64,000 nucleotides of DNA from Streptomyces eurythermus (GCF_014649115.1 NZ_BMSK01000008.1:343002-407001), one strand, 5' to 3'. Positions 17,412 to 30,112 are shown, counted from the first letter of the stretch. Made by a program: numbers and translations. Notes: generated by a model not told the origin, from the sequence alone.

Positions 17412-17909
17412 GTGACCGTGAACACCGCGACCATCGTGCAGAACGAGCAGGAATGGATGCAGCAGGCCATCGCCGTCGCCACCGACAGCGCGAACAACGG
17501 CGGCGGCCCCTTCGGCGCCCTGATCGTCAAGGACGGCGTGGTCGTCGCGACCGCACACAACCAGGTCACCGCGACGAACGACCCGTCCGCGCACGCCGAG
17601 GTCAACGCGATCCGCGCCGCCTGCCGGGAACTGGGCACCTTCGTCCTCGAAGGCTGCACCCTGATCACCTCGTGCGAGCCGTGCCCGATGTGCCTGTCCA
17701 CCGCGCTGTGGGCGCGCCTGGACCGGCTCGTGTACTGCGCCGACCGCAACGACGCCGCGGTGGCCGGCTTCGACGACCGCAAGTTCTACGACCTCTTCGA
17801 GAAGCGGCCCACCGAGGCGTGGCCCCTTCAGGTCGCCCATCTGGACCTGCCCGAGCGCACCGCGCCGTTCGACGCCTGGATCGCGAAGTCCGACCGCGTC
17901 GACTACTGA
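17412..17909 (+). CDS. guaD: Guanine-deaminase-like nucleoside deaminase
   Basis: The 165-residue member of the CDA/tRNA-adenosine deaminase fold has the zinc site HAEVNAIRAA (His and catalytic Glu) and PCPMC (two Cys), with GGGPFGALIV before it. Length and sequence fit bacterial guanine deaminases that convert guanine to xanthine. The GTG start has AAGGAG 6 bases upstream. The genes just downstream encode xanthine dehydrogenase, so guanine to xanthine to urate is a consistent pathway. Other nucleobase deaminases share the fold, so the exact base is inferred from context. Confidence 0.82.
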   Translation: MTVNTATIVQNEQEWMQQAIAVATDSANNGGGPFGALIVKDGVVVATAHNQVTATNDPSAHAEVNAIRAACRELGTFVLEGCTLITSCEPCPMCLSTALWARLDRLVYCADRNDAAVAGFDDRKFYDLFEKRPTEAWPLQVAHLDLPERTAPFDAWIAKSDRVDY

Positions 17910-17959
17910 CCAACGGAAACGGATCCTCCGCGCCGGGGGAATAACCGGGGGCGGGCCTC

Positions 17960-17988
17960 TTGAATTCCGTGGCCCCAGCCACTATTTT
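17960..17988 (+). promoter_or_regulatory. Promoter upstream of xdhABC
   Basis: TTGAAT (17960-17965) and TATTTT (17983-17988) are separated by 17 bases, a good vegetative-type promoter in very GC-rich DNA. Transcription would begin near 17995 and leave a leader of about 300 bases before xdhA that contains the small ORF at 18035. Confidence 0.55.
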
Positions 17989-18034
17989 GCGGTAGACGTA
18001 GAACCATAAACCGCCGAAAGGAGGCGACCAGCGG

Positions 18035-18112
18035 ATGTACGCCAGCTCTGATCTCGGTCGCCTCGCTCGCCGCACGGTCTGGGTTCCGGGCCGCATCGCA
18101 CACGGCTGCTGA
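18035..18112 (+). CDS. Small Cys-ending ORF in the xdh leader
   Basis: A 25-codon ORF lies in the xdhA leader with a perfect AAAGGAGG 10 bases before its ATG. It starts MYASSDLGRLA and ends RRTVWVPGRIAHGC. The end resembles the RRHVDLxRVAxxxC core of actinobacterial cysteine leader peptides: paired Arg, a Val two positions on, Arg-Ile/Val-Ala and a final Cys. It may be translated and sense cysteine for synthesis of the Fe-S- and Mo-containing enzyme encoded downstream. The strong Shine-Dalgarno is seen; the regulatory role is inferred. Confidence 0.5.
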   Translation: MYASSDLGRLARRTVWVPGRIAHGC

Positions 18113-18299
18113 CCACGCCGTCCCGGTGTGCCCGTTCGTGGCACGTCCCGAGTTTTCCTTCATGACATCCCGGCACGTCGTTATCGCGTGTCGCGTTTTG
18201 CGCCCGCTGCTCTCACGTGGCGCGTCTGAGCACAGAAAGCTGCCTGAAATTGGCGAACATGATGAATCGATCGATCGCGCACCGAAATGAAGGCCTGTC

Positions 18300-22252
<3,953 letters not shown>

Positions 22253-22253
22253 C

Positions 22254-23066
22254 ATGACGTGGGTCGCCGCGGTCGCACGGTTGCGAGCACGCCGGGAGCC
22301 CGGCGTGCTGGTGACCGTCGCGACCGTGCGCGGCCACGCCCCGCGCGACGCCGGTGCGAAACTCGTCGTGGGGCAGACCGGGACGTGGGGCTCGATCGGC
22401 GGCGGCAATGTCGAGGCCGTCGCGATCGACCGGGCCCGGGAGATGATCGCCGCGTCCGAGCGGAAGCCGGAGCTGATCGATTTCGCCCTGAACGACAAGG
22501 TGACCAACCGGCATGGCGTGCAGTGCTGCGGCGGCACGGTCTCGGTGCTGCTCGAACCCCTGCCGGTGGTACGGGCGGTGGCCGTCTTCGGTGTCGGGCA
22601 CGTCGGGCTGGAACTGGCGCGGATCCTGGCCCGCCAGGACCTCGACCTCCATCTGATCGACAGCCGTGCCGACACCCTCACCGAGGAGCGGCTCGGCGTG
22701 CTCGCGGACGCGGTGGCGCAGGTGCACGTGCATCACACGCCGCTGCTGCCCGAGGAGGTGCTGGAGGAGCTGCCGCGCGGCACCCACGTCCTGATCATGA
22801 CCCATGATCACGCCGAGGACGCCGCGCTGTGCGACGCCGCCCTGCGCACCCCCCACCTCGGCTCCATCGGGCTGATCGGGTCGGCGGCCAAGTGGGCGCG
22901 GTTCCGTAAACGCCTGGCCACCGAGGGCGGTCACGAGGAGGCCGCCATCGACCGGATCAAGACCCCGATCGGGCTGGCCGGCATCACCGGCAAGGAACCG
23001 GCGGTCATCGCCGTGAGCGTCGCCGCCGATCTGCTGCGCGCCTTCGAAGCCGAGGGTGACGACTGA
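22254..23066 (+). CDS. xdhC: Xanthine dehydrogenase accessory protein XdhC
   Basis: The 270-residue XdhC family chaperone binds molybdenum cofactor, helps its sulfuration and loads it into XdhB. The N-terminal domain has VATVRGHAPRDAGAKLVV and GSIGGGNVEAVAI. The C-terminal half is a Rossmann domain (AVFGVGHVGLELARIL) ending in IGLAGITGKEPAVIAVSVAADLL. The ATG at 22254 lies one base after the xdhB stop, so the gene belongs to the same operon. Confidence 0.93.
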   Translation: MTWVAAVARLRARREPGVLVTVATVRGHAPRDAGAKLVVGQTGTWGSIGGGNVEAVAIDRAREMIAASERKPELIDFALNDKVTNRHGVQCCGGTVSVLLEPLPVVRAVAVFGVGHVGLELARILARQDLDLHLIDSRADTLTEERLGVLADAVAQVHVHHTPLLPEEVLEELPRGTHVLIMTHDHAEDAALCDAALRTPHLGSIGLIGSAAKWARFRKRLATEGGHEEAAIDRIKTPIGLAGITGKEPAVIAVSVAADLLRAFEAEGDD

Positions 23067-23089
23067 CTCCCCCACGGGACGGACGGGGG

Positions 23090-23124
23090 TGCCCCGCGCT
23101 CGTGCGAGAGCACGGCGCGGGGCA
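23090..23124. terminator. Hairpin terminator between xdhC and phytase gene
   Basis: TGCCCCGCGC-TCGTGC pairs with GCACG-GCGCGGGGCA across a GAGA loop, a 15-pair stem with one bulge. It lies between the ends of two convergent genes and can serve both. Confidence 0.75.
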
Positions 23125-23132
23125 GCCTCGTG

Positions 23133-24449
23133 TCACAGGTCGGCGGCGTCCACCACGTCGCCCAGGTCGACGAACTTGAAGCCGGTCGCCGTACGGGTGC
23201 CGCCCTGGCCGTCGGGGACCTCGGGGGTGTCGTGGCCGTCCTGGACGACCAGCAGACCGTTCGGGTACCGGCTGCCCAGCGGGGCGTTCAGGACGGCGGC
23301 GCCGTCGCACTCCTCCGACCCGTCGAGCGTCGCGGAGGCCGCGCCGACACGGAAGCCGCCCTCGTACTCGTTGTCCTCGCTCACCTCGCGGTCGAACAGG
23401 GCGAAGGTGTTGTCGCCCTGGCTGGAGGCGAAGAGATAGCCGTCCCCGTCGGATTCCTGGAACAGGGTCAGGCCCTCGACGTCCGCCGTCAGGTGCTCGC
23501 CGCCGAAACCGGGATCGGCGCCGGCCACGCACTCCTCGGTGGCCTCGTCGTAGACGCCGGGGACGCCGTACTCGCGGACCTTGTCCACCAGGACCGGCCG
23601 GCCGGTCAGGTCGGCGCGCAGCCGCCAGATGCCGACGTCCTCCTGGCCGGCGTACAGGGTGCCGGTGGCCGGGTCCACCACCATGCCCTCGACCTGGGGG
23701 AGTTCACCGGGCTCGGCGCAGGGCGACCAGGTGGTGCCGTCGGGCAGCCGGAAAGACGCCGGGAGGACGAGGGTGCGGACCTTGCGGTAACCGACGGTGC
23801 CGCGTGCGGTCGGGGTCAGCTCCAGCAGGGCGAGCCGGGTCCGCTCCCGCTGGCTGACCAGGGCGTAGGAGCGGCCGGTGGCCTTGTCCCGCCAGGTGGC
23901 GAGGCCGTACGCGGTGCGCTGGTCGTTGATCTCGGCCTGGTCGGCGGAGAAGACCGGGGCGGCGGCCGGGTCGGTGACGTCGGTCAGCGGCGCGCTCGGC
24001 TTGGCCGGGTCGATGCGGTAGATCCGCAGCCGGTCGTTGCCCCGGTCGCTGACCACGGCCACGTCGGTCCGGCCGGCGGGGGTGCTCAGACCGGTGACGA
24101 GGTCGACGTTGTTGAAGCGGCCCGGGGCGTCGTCCTCGGCCGGCGGACGCGGCGCGGGCAGCGACTGCACCAGCCGGGCGTCCAGGCCGTACACGCGCAG
24201 GCCGCCCTTCTTCGCCGTCGCTATGACGAGGCTGTGGTCCGGGTCGGCCGCGTTGCGCCAGATCGCGGGGTCGTCCGCGTCCGACTCGCCGCCCGCCTCG
24301 TCGTCATAGAGGGCGGGGGTCTCGCTGGTCGGGGTGACCGTCGGCAGGCCCTTGTCGTCGGCACCGGCGGGGGCGGCGGTCAGGAGGGCGAGCAGGGTGG
24401 CGCCCAGGGCGAGGGCGGCGGCTTTGCGCGGAGTGCGATGCGTTCTCAC
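23133..24449 (-). CDS. Secreted beta-propeller phytase
   Basis: The 438-residue secreted protein has a Sec signal peptide (RTHRTPRKAAALALGATLL, cleavage after APAGA). The mature part is a six-bladed phytase propeller: DADDPAIWRNAADPDHSLVI, FNNVDLVTGL, VVSDRGNDRLRIYRID, DVEGLTLFQ and the C-terminal YPNGLLVVQDGHD. Such enzymes release phosphate from calcium phytate outside the cell. The GTG at 24449 is preferred because AAGGAAG lies 6 bases upstream; the ATG at 24479 has no good site. I see no convincing PHO box upstream. Confidence 0.9.
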   Translation of the reverse strand: MRTHRTPRKAAALALGATLLALLTAAPAGADDKGLPTVTPTSETPALYDDEAGGESDADDPAIWRNAADPDHSLVIATAKKGGLRVYGLDARLVQSLPAPRPPAEDDAPGRFNNVDLVTGLSTPAGRTDVAVVSDRGNDRLRIYRIDPAKPSAPLTDVTDPAAAPVFSADQAEINDQRTAYGLATWRDKATGRSYALVSQRERTRLALLELTPTARGTVGYRKVRTLVLPASFRLPDGTTWSPCAEPGELPQVEGMVVDPATGTLYAGQEDVGIWRLRADLTGRPVLVDKVREYGVPGVYDEATEECVAGADPGFGGEHLTADVEGLTLFQESDGDGYLFASSQGDNTFALFDREVSEDNEYEGGFRVGAASATLDGSEECDGAAVLNAPLGSRYPNGLLVVQDGHDTPEVPDGQGGTRTATGFKFVDLGDVVDAADL

Positions 24450-24577
24450 AAGCGCTTCCTTGGTCGGTGTCGCGGACATGCCGATCTTGGAGGGAGAACT
24501 TTGCCTTCAGGGAACCATGAGCTGGACAGTCGGTCACGGACAAGACGACTGCACGCCAACTGCCGTTCATCACACAA

Positions 24578-24620
24578 CAGGACGTCCGCCTGAAGCGCTT
24601 ACCGCCAGGCAGACGTCCTG
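24578..24620 (-). terminator. Inverted repeat between 48-residue ORF and phytase gene
   Basis: Arms 24578-24591 (CAGGACGTCCGCCT) and 24607-24620 pair at 13 of 14 positions around a 15-base loop. It lies downstream of the leftward small ORF at 24682 and upstream of the phytase start, so it is probably a terminator of the small gene; an operator role for phytase cannot be excluded. Confidence 0.5.
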
Positions 24621-24681
24621 TTCGCGGCCGGGGCGGTCGGCTCAGCGGACGCGGGCCCGCCGCCCGTGTACGGTGCCGGGC

Positions 24682-24828
24682 TCAGGGGCGACCGCGCAGC
24701 TTCCGCACCAGTTCCCGCGCCTGGGCACGGCGGCGCGGATCGGCGGCGGTCCGGCGTACCTGCTCGATCGTTCGCCGGCCCTGCGGACTCCGCGCGAACT
24801 GCTTGATGCGTTCGACGACTCCGGCCAT
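24682..24828 (-). CDS. Small basic conserved hypothetical protein
   Basis: This 48-residue protein starts MAGVVERIKQFARSPQGRRT and then reads IEQVRRTAADPRRRAQAREL before a basic end. The ATG is preceded by GGGAGGAG 6 bases away, which singles it out from the long open frame it sits in. It is very basic and helical, with no membrane segment, and resembles short conserved Streptomyces proteins of unknown role. It stands alone between two non-coding stretches. Confidence 0.6.
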   Translation of the reverse strand: MAGVVERIKQFARSPQGRRTIEQVRRTAADPRRRAQARELVRKLRGRP

Positions 24829-25555
24829 GACGCTCCTCCCGTCGTCGTGCCCCGCTTCTTCCGAGGCACTGGTCGGATGACCGGATACCCGGTGACCGGC
24901 GGTCCACCCTCTTCCGGCCGGGGGGCGACCCGGTGGAGGGTGCCTTTCGCCAGGTCCTGCCGTCGCAGGCCGGTGTGCGCCACCGTCGTCGCGACTGCCC
25001 GTCCGGCGGGCGGCGCGCCACAGGCGGCCGGGACCGCGCCGTGGCCGGGCCGAGGCGCAGGCGCAGGCCGGCCGCGGACCATCGCGCCGTGCGGAGCATG
25101 CCGGTGCGTTCGGCCGGCCGGTCCGCGGCGAGGTGCTCCAAGAGAACAGCGGGAGAGGGGCGTCGGCCGGTACGTCGACGGAGCCGTCCGCCGCCTCCTG
25201 CTCGCGGCACTGAGCCCGGGCGGGACGGGCCGGAGCGAGTGCGTCCGCCGCGCGGCCCAACCGGACCGGGGGCGGGGCGAGATCGATCAGGATGTCGGCC
25301 GGATTCCGGCGGTCGGCGGCGAAGCCGTCGGCCATGGCCGCCTCCACAGGACTGCGGCCGTCTCGTACGGGGCCGAGGCCTCCTCGCCGGTGGCCGCGCA
25401 GCTCGCCCGGCGTCCCCCGCTCGCTCTTCTCCCGGGCGAGGACGAGCGGGCACCGGGCGAGGCGGTCGCTGCCCGCCGGCCGACGAGCGGCGCCCTGGCC
25501 GCCGCCTTGCCCGGCGCGCGCCCCGGGCGCGCGCCGGCGGGCCCAGGAGCGTGGT
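24829..25555. other. 727-base stretch without a supported gene
   Basis: Several long frames cross this stretch on both strands, but all have shadow-like composition, no start with a proper ribosome binding site and no recognisable motif. It may be decayed coding DNA. A short minus-strand segment (VEAAMADGFAADRRNPADIL, about 25280-25340) looks a little protein-like but cannot be assigned. Confidence 0.5.
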
Positions 25556-26263
25556 CTAGCAGGCCCCGAGGTCCTCCCAGACACCCCACTGGCCGGTGGT
25601 GCCGGGCTTGTCACCCGTGACCCACCACTTGGCGCGCCAGGTGTGGCCGCCGTAGGAGACGGTGTCACCGCCGTTGTAGACGCGCCCGGCGTCCCAGGCC
25701 GGCACGGCGCAGGTGTCCCCACCGCCGCCGCTGCCACCGTCGTTGCCGCCGCCGATGTTGACGTCGACGCAGGAGTAGAAGGCGTTGGCGGTGTCCGCGA
25801 TGTTCCAGACGGCGAGCACCTTCTGCCGGCCGGTGAAGCCGCCGAAGTTCACCTGCTGGCTGACGTCCGCGGCCGGCTGCTGGTTGCGGCCGTCGAACTC
25901 GGCGATCTTCTGGCCGCCGATGAAGTACTGCCAGTTGGCGGTGGCGTGCCGAGCGGTGTTGTGCCACGTGAACGTCGCCGAGGTGCCGACCGGCGTGGCC
26001 TTCCAGGCCTTGCTGTCGTTGTCGAGCTCGGCGTACTCCGCGTGCCCGCCACTGCAGCTCTGCAGGCCCTTCGGCCCCTCGACGCTCTGCGGTTCGTACT
26101 TGATCTGGCCGCAGTCGACGGTGCCTTCGGCACACTGCTGCTGCCGGCTCGTGGGCAAGGTGACCCAGCCGTGGGCGCTGGCCGTGCTCGCCGGGAGGCT
26201 GACGGCGAGCACCGGGGCCACCAGCGCGCCGATCGCGAGAGCCGCTCGTCTCTTTGTGTTCAT
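25556..26263 (-). CDS. Secreted chitin-active LPMO (AA10) with C-terminal CBM5/12
   Basis: The 235-residue secreted copper enzyme cleaves crystalline chitin (or cellulose) by oxidation. A Sec signal ends at TASA, leaving the obligatory N-terminal His (HGWVTLPTSR). The second copper His is in TFTWHNTARHATANW. Residues about 31-170 form the AA10 domain. A GGGNDGGSGGGG linker leads to a small CBM5/12 with TVSYGGHTWRAKWWVTGDKPG. The copper histidines are present. Two DasR-like operators lie about 90-130 bases upstream of the start, so induction by chitin breakdown products is likely. Confidence 0.93.
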   Translation of the reverse strand: MNTKRRAALAIGALVAPVLAVSLPASTASAHGWVTLPTSRQQQCAEGTVDCGQIKYEPQSVEGPKGLQSCSGGHAEYAELDNDSKAWKATPVGTSATFTWHNTARHATANWQYFIGGQKIAEFDGRNQQPAADVSQQVNFGGFTGRQKVLAVWNIADTANAFYSCVDVNIGGGNDGGSGGGGDTCAVPAWDAGRVYNGGDTVSYGGHTWRAKWWVTGDKPGTTGQWGVWEDLGAC

Positions 26264-26353
26264 GCCGTGCCACTTCCTTCGGTATGTGCCGGAACCGTGG
26301 CCTGTGAGGCCCGGGTTCGCCGGTCGTGCGGAATGAGTCGAGGTGCATGGCCG

Positions 26354-26369
26354 AAAGGTCTGGACCTAT
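26354..26369. promoter_or_regulatory. DasR-responsive element (dre-like), site 1
   Basis: AAAGGTCTGGACCTAT is a near-palindrome close to the DasR consensus ACTGGTCTAGACCAGT. It lies upstream of the chitin LPMO gene, whose family is a known DasR target in Streptomyces. Its centre is 22 bases from that of site 2, two helical turns, so two repressor dimers could bind the same DNA face. Confidence 0.65.
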
Positions 26370-26375
26370 TGCCTG

Positions 26376-26391
26376 TTAGGTCTAGACCATA
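26376..26391. promoter_or_regulatory. DasR-responsive element (dre-like), site 2
   Basis: TTAGGTCTAGACCATA contains the perfect core GGTCTAGACC of the DasR consensus. With site 1 it forms a pair between the divergent LPMO and PD40 genes; the LPMO is the expected target, and the PD40 gene at 26592 might also be affected. Confidence 0.75.
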
Positions 26392-26591
26392 GTCGCCGAC
26401 CGGATTCGGTCAAGAGGCTGGACAAGGTGAGCTGTTCGTCCTGGGGCCAGGTGGCCGGATCGTCTGTTGACCCGGGCGGGCGGACCGGGGTTGGCTCGGC
26501 TCGGACCGTAGGGCAGCAGGGGGTTCTCGTCCGGTCGCGCCGTCCGTGTTCCGGCGGTGGTGGCCGGCTCGGGCGGGGCAGGGGAGGACAC

Positions 26592-27917
26592 ATGAGGTTC
26601 CGGGGACAGGCCGTCCTGCCGGTGGTGGTGCTGGCATGCGCGACGGGCGTGCTTCCGGCGGCGGCCGTACCGCAAGCGCGCGGCGGGGGGCCGGGGCCGG
26701 TGGTGGTGAGTACGGCGGCGGACGGCACCCCGGCCGACGGGGACTCGGCAGGCGCCGTGCTCAGCGGGAACGGCCGCTTCGTCGCGTTCCTCTCGGATGC
26801 CGACAACCTGGTGCCGGGCGACACCAACGGCCTCGCCGACGTCTTCGTGAAGGACCTGCGTACGGGTGCCGTGGACCGGGTCGACGTCGCCGACGACGGT
26901 AGCCAGGCCGACGCCGCCGCCTCGCACGTCTCGGTGAGCGCGGACGGACGCTACGTCGCGTTCGACTCCTACGCCGGCAACCTCGCCCCCAGGGACATGC
27001 CCGGTGCCTGGGACGTCTTCGTGCACGACCGCGCCACCGGGCGCACCGAGGCCGTCGTGGCCAACCCCGGCGGCACCCCCGGGAACAGCTACGATCCGGT
27101 GATCAGCGCGAACGGCCGCTACGTGGCGTACGCCTCCTACCGCGACGACCTGGTGCCGCAGGACACCAACAGCGGGATCGACGTGTTCGTGCACGACCGG
27201 GCGAGGGGCACCACGAGACTGGTCAGCGTCTTCACCGACCACCTCCAGGGGACCAGCACCTCCCTGGCGCCCACGATCAGCGCGGACGGCACCCGGATCG
27301 GGTTCCGCAGGATGTGGTACCCGCCGCGCGGGGCGGCCGCGCACGAGCCGAGGGCACCGAGGCCCTGGTGGTTCTACGTCCACGACACCCGCACCGGGAA
27401 GACCGTGCCCGCCGCCGTCGACCGCGACGGCGGCACCCTCGGCATGCCGGCGTCGCCCACGACGGGCCTCAGCCCGGACGGGCGCTACGCGGTGTTCTCC
27501 TCCCCGTCGGCCGACGTGGTGGACGGCGACACCAACGACGCCGCCGATGTGTTCGTCCGTGATCTGGCCGCCGGCACCACCCGGCGCGTCAGCACCGCCG
27601 CCGACGGCACGCAGGCGCAGGGCGGTTCGGGGCGGGGCCTGCTCAGTGCGGGCGGGCGGCGGGCGTTCTTCGTCTCCGCCGCGGACAACCTCGTGCCCGG
27701 CGACACCAACGGCGCCTCCGACGTGTTCGCGAAGGATCTGCGCACGGGCGTGGTACGGCGGCTGGACGTGGCCGCGGACGGCACCGAGAGCAGTACCGGG
27801 ACGTACGAGGTGACCGCGGACACCACCGGCCGCACCGTCGCCTTCCCCCACGACGACGGCCTGGTGCCGGGCGACGCCAACGGCCACCGGGACATCCTCG
27901 TCGTGCGTACGCGCTGA
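26592..27917 (+). CDS. Secreted PD40/TolB-like beta-propeller protein
   Basis: This 441-residue protein has a Sec signal (MRFRGQAVLPVVVLACATGV, cleavage near AAA-VPQA) followed by about seven PD40 repeats. Each repeat has the pattern S-GRYVAF-S-ADNLVPGDTNG-DVFV-DLRTG. This forms a beta-propeller outside the cell; binding or scaffold roles are known for the fold, but the function here is unknown. The ATG has GGGGAGG 4 bases upstream. A two-blade fragment of a paralogue lies at 12930. The gene is divergent from the LPMO, with the DasR-like sites in between. Confidence 0.8.
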   Translation: MRFRGQAVLPVVVLACATGVLPAAAVPQARGGGPGPVVVSTAADGTPADGDSAGAVLSGNGRFVAFLSDADNLVPGDTNGLADVFVKDLRTGAVDRVDVADDGSQADAAASHVSVSADGRYVAFDSYAGNLAPRDMPGAWDVFVHDRATGRTEAVVANPGGTPGNSYDPVISANGRYVAYASYRDDLVPQDTNSGIDVFVHDRARGTTRLVSVFTDHLQGTSTSLAPTISADGTRIGFRRMWYPPRGAAAHEPRAPRPWWFYVHDTRTGKTVPAAVDRDGGTLGMPASPTTGLSPDGRYAVFSSPSADVVDGDTNDAADVFVRDLAAGTTRRVSTAADGTQAQGGSGRGLLSAGGRRAFFVSAADNLVPGDTNGASDVFAKDLRTGVVRRLDVAADGTESSTGTYEVTADTTGRTVAFPHDDGLVPGDANGHRDILVVRTR

Positions 27918-27947
27918 CGGCGGACCGGGTGGACGAGGCGGACCGGG

Positions 27948-28634
27948 TCAGCGCAGGCCCGGGCTCTCGACGGTTGCCTCTGCGAGCGACTTGCGGGTGA
28001 GGTCCGGGACCTCGCAGTCGGCCGCGGCGTAGCCGATGGGGAAGAGGACGTAGGGCCGTTCGTTGCCGGGCCGCTCGCAGATCTCGGTGAGGAAGCCCAT
28101 CGGGTTGGGCGTGTGCGTCAGCGTGCTCAGCCCCATCGCGTGCAGGGCGGCGATGAAGAGGCCGCAGGCGATGCCGACACTCTCGTTCACGTAGTAGTTC
28201 TTGCGCAGCGAGCCGTCCGGCAGCGCGGTGCTCTTCTCGGCGAAGCAGACGACGATCCACGGCACGACGTCGAGGTAGCCCTTGTCCGAGTCCGTCTCCA
28301 GGCGTGCGAGCGCGGCGCGCCACTCGGGCGGGATCCGCCCGCCCTCGTAATTGACCCGCTCCTCCTCCTCGGCGGCGACCCGGATACGGTGCTTGGTCCC
28401 GGCGTCACCGATCACGGCGAACTTCCAGGGCTGGAGGTGCGCCCCGGACGGGGCGGTGTTCGCCGCGGCGATGGCGAGGTCGACACACGTACGGGGCACC
28501 GGCTCGTCGCTGAAGAACCGCACGCTGCGCCGGCGTTCGAGGAACGACACGAAGTCCTTCCCCCGCCGGACCATCTCGGCCTCGTCGTACCGGTCGGGCC
28601 GGTAGGGGACGAACGGGTGGGTGTGCTGCTTCAC
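27948..28634 (-). CDS. Nitroreductase-family FMN oxidoreductase
   Basis: The 228-residue flavoprotein of the nitroreductase fold has RRRSVRFFSDEPV near the start (FMN phosphate contact), AAANTAPSGAHLQPWKFAV, and NESVGIACGLFIAALHAMGLSTL in the middle. The length and the APSGAHxQPW motif point to the branch with iodotyrosine deiodinase-like and BluB-like enzymes. The substrate is unknown. The GTG at 28634 has GAGGAG 5 bases upstream. It is divergent from an Lrp/AsnC regulator that may control it. Confidence 0.85.
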   Translation of the reverse strand: MKQHTHPFVPYRPDRYDEAEMVRRGKDFVSFLERRRSVRFFSDEPVPRTCVDLAIAAANTAPSGAHLQPWKFAVIGDAGTKHRIRVAAEEEERVNYEGGRIPPEWRAALARLETDSDKGYLDVVPWIVVCFAEKSTALPDGSLRKNYYVNESVGIACGLFIAALHAMGLSTLTHTPNPMGFLTEICERPGNERPYVLFPIGYAAADCEVPDLTRKSLAEATVESPGLR

Positions 28635-28769
28635 GACTGCTCCTCGTGGACGGGGAGCCACAGCGTGGGCCACCGGCAGACGAATACGCAACGGACCCAT
28701 CTCTCCCTTGCTAATCTGACAAAAAACAGGGCGTGAAGGTGCCTTTCAGGTCGCAGATCGGCAGGTGCG

Positions 28770-29270
28770 GTGGCACGACAGGGACTCGACCGGCTCGACG
28801 GCCGGATGCTGCGCCTGCTCCGGGAACGTCCGCGTGCGGGCCTGCTGGAGATCGCCCGCCAACTCGGCGTCGCACGCGGCACGTTGCAGGCCCGGCTCGA
28901 CCGGCTGACCGGCTCGGGCGTGGTGACCGGCTACGGTCCGGACGTGAATGTCGCCGCCCTCGGCCACGCGGTCGAGGCGTTCACCACGTTCGAAGTGGAC
29001 CAGCCGGCCCGTGAGGCGATCGCCGCGCGCCTGCGGGCCGTGCCGCAGATCCTCGAGGCCCACATCGTGACGGGCCCCGGCGACATCTGGTGCCGCATCG
29101 CGGGTACGAGCAATCAGCACGTGCAACAGGTGATCGACCAGGTCCTCGAGGTACCCGGCGTCCGCCGCAGCACGACCGTCATCGCACTGAGCGCGGTCAT
29201 CCCTTACCGGGTCCAGCCCCTGGTCGACGAGTTGGCCGGTCTGGCGAAGAAGCCGGACGCACGCCACTGA
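28770..29270 (+). CDS. Lrp/AsnC-family transcription regulator
   Basis: The 166-residue regulator has an N-terminal winged HTH (LDRLDGRMLRLLRERPRAGL, then LEIARQLGVARGTLQARLDR). It is followed by the RAM/AsnC ligand domain (VPQILEAHIVTGPGDIWCRI and VPGVRRSTTVIALS). Ligands are usually amino acids. A GTG start is used. The gene is divergent from the nitroreductase gene with a 135-base gap, and autoregulation plus control of that gene would be typical. Confidence 0.9.
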   Translation: MARQGLDRLDGRMLRLLRERPRAGLLEIARQLGVARGTLQARLDRLTGSGVVTGYGPDVNVAALGHAVEAFTTFEVDQPAREAIAARLRAVPQILEAHIVTGPGDIWCRIAGTSNQHVQQVIDQVLEVPGVRRSTTVIALSAVIPYRVQPLVDELAGLAKKPDARH

Positions 29271-29439
29271 ACACGCCGCCCACAAACCCCTGCCACCGGG
29301 TCCGCAGTACTCCCCGCGCATCGCCTGACCAGTGGCTGAAGGTTCCCGGCAAGGTCCGCCCAAGGTTCGTGACACGACCTGCCTTCCAAGATGGGAACCG
29401 CTCCCCGAAACGGGGGTTCCACGCGGAAGGAGCTCAACT

Positions 29440-30057
29440 GTGAAGCGACTGACGACAGCGGCGCTGACCGGCGTTCTGCTCACGGGAGGCCTGGCGGCCG
29501 TCGCCCAGCCCACCCAGGCGGCCCCGGCCCGCCAGACCGCCGCGGCCTCGGGGGCCGCCGCGGGCAGCACCGGCACGTACTACTTCCTCTTCGACAAGAA
29601 CCAGTCCAACCCGACCAAGTCGAAGCTGTACTTCATGAAGAGCGTGCCCGGCAAGGACAAGGTGATCAAGAGCTACCGGGCCGGCTCCGGCAACGGCAGC
29701 AAGGACGAGTGCGCTTCGATGCGCGGCTGGCTGCCCAACGGCTCCTACAAGGTGCTCGGGCACGAGAAGCACAAGAACGGCGGCAGGAGCGGCATCAACG
29801 GCTACGCCATCCACGTCCAGGACAAGGTCTGCAAGAACGGCCGGACCAAGCGGACCGAACTGTTCATCCACAGCGAGATGAAGCCCGACGGCCGGCAGGG
29901 ACCCAAGCTGCCCGGCCAGGACAGCCCGTACCGCTGGGACGGAGCGGGGGACTACTACTCGCTGGCCTGCATCAAGATCACGCCCGCCCACATCCGGGAC
30001 CTGTTCCGGACGGCCGACCGGTACGGCTGGCCGAAGCAGCTCAAGGTCGTCAGCTGA
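29440..30057 (+). CDS. Secreted L,D-transpeptidase-like protein
   Basis: The 205-residue secreted protein starts at a GTG with GGAAGGAG upstream. The signal peptide (KRLTTAALTGVLLTGGLAAV) ends near TQAAPA. The mature domain has the YkuD-like pattern: WLPNGSYKVLGHEKH, NGYAIHVQDK, a catalytic-type His in FIHSEMKPDG and the Ser-x-x-Cys motif in YYSLACIKITP. This suggests peptidoglycan cross-linking or modification with catalytic Cys near residue 185. It lies upstream of a strong terminator. Assignment rests on motifs, so a related hydrolase is possible. Confidence 0.75.
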   Translation: MKRLTTAALTGVLLTGGLAAVAQPTQAAPARQTAAASGAAAGSTGTYYFLFDKNQSNPTKSKLYFMKSVPGKDKVIKSYRAGSGNGSKDECASMRGWLPNGSYKVLGHEKHKNGGRSGINGYAIHVQDKVCKNGRTKRTELFIHSEMKPDGRQGPKLPGQDSPYRWDGAGDYYSLACIKITPAHIRDLFRTADRYGWPKQLKVVS

Positions 30058-30074
30058 CCCGTCGACCGGTCACC

Positions 30075-30103
30075 GGCCCGGCACGCCTGTCGCGTGCCGG
30101 GCC
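30075..30103. terminator. Perfect hairpin terminator between convergent genes
   Basis: GGCCCGGCACGC (30075-30086) and its exact complement (30092-30103) enclose a 5-base loop, a 12-pair GC stem. It sits between the end of the transpeptidase gene and the end of the leftward VOC gene. Confidence 0.85.
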
Positions 30104-30112
30104 GCGAAGATG

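Noticed and set aside
24480..24600. PHO box upstream of the phytase gene
   Set aside because: No pair of GTTCACC-like 11-base units with correct spacing could be found; only weak partial matches.
24829..25555. Long open frames on both strands between the 48-residue ORF and the LPMO gene
   Set aside because: High-GC shadow frames without ribosome binding sites, recognisable domains or sensible composition.
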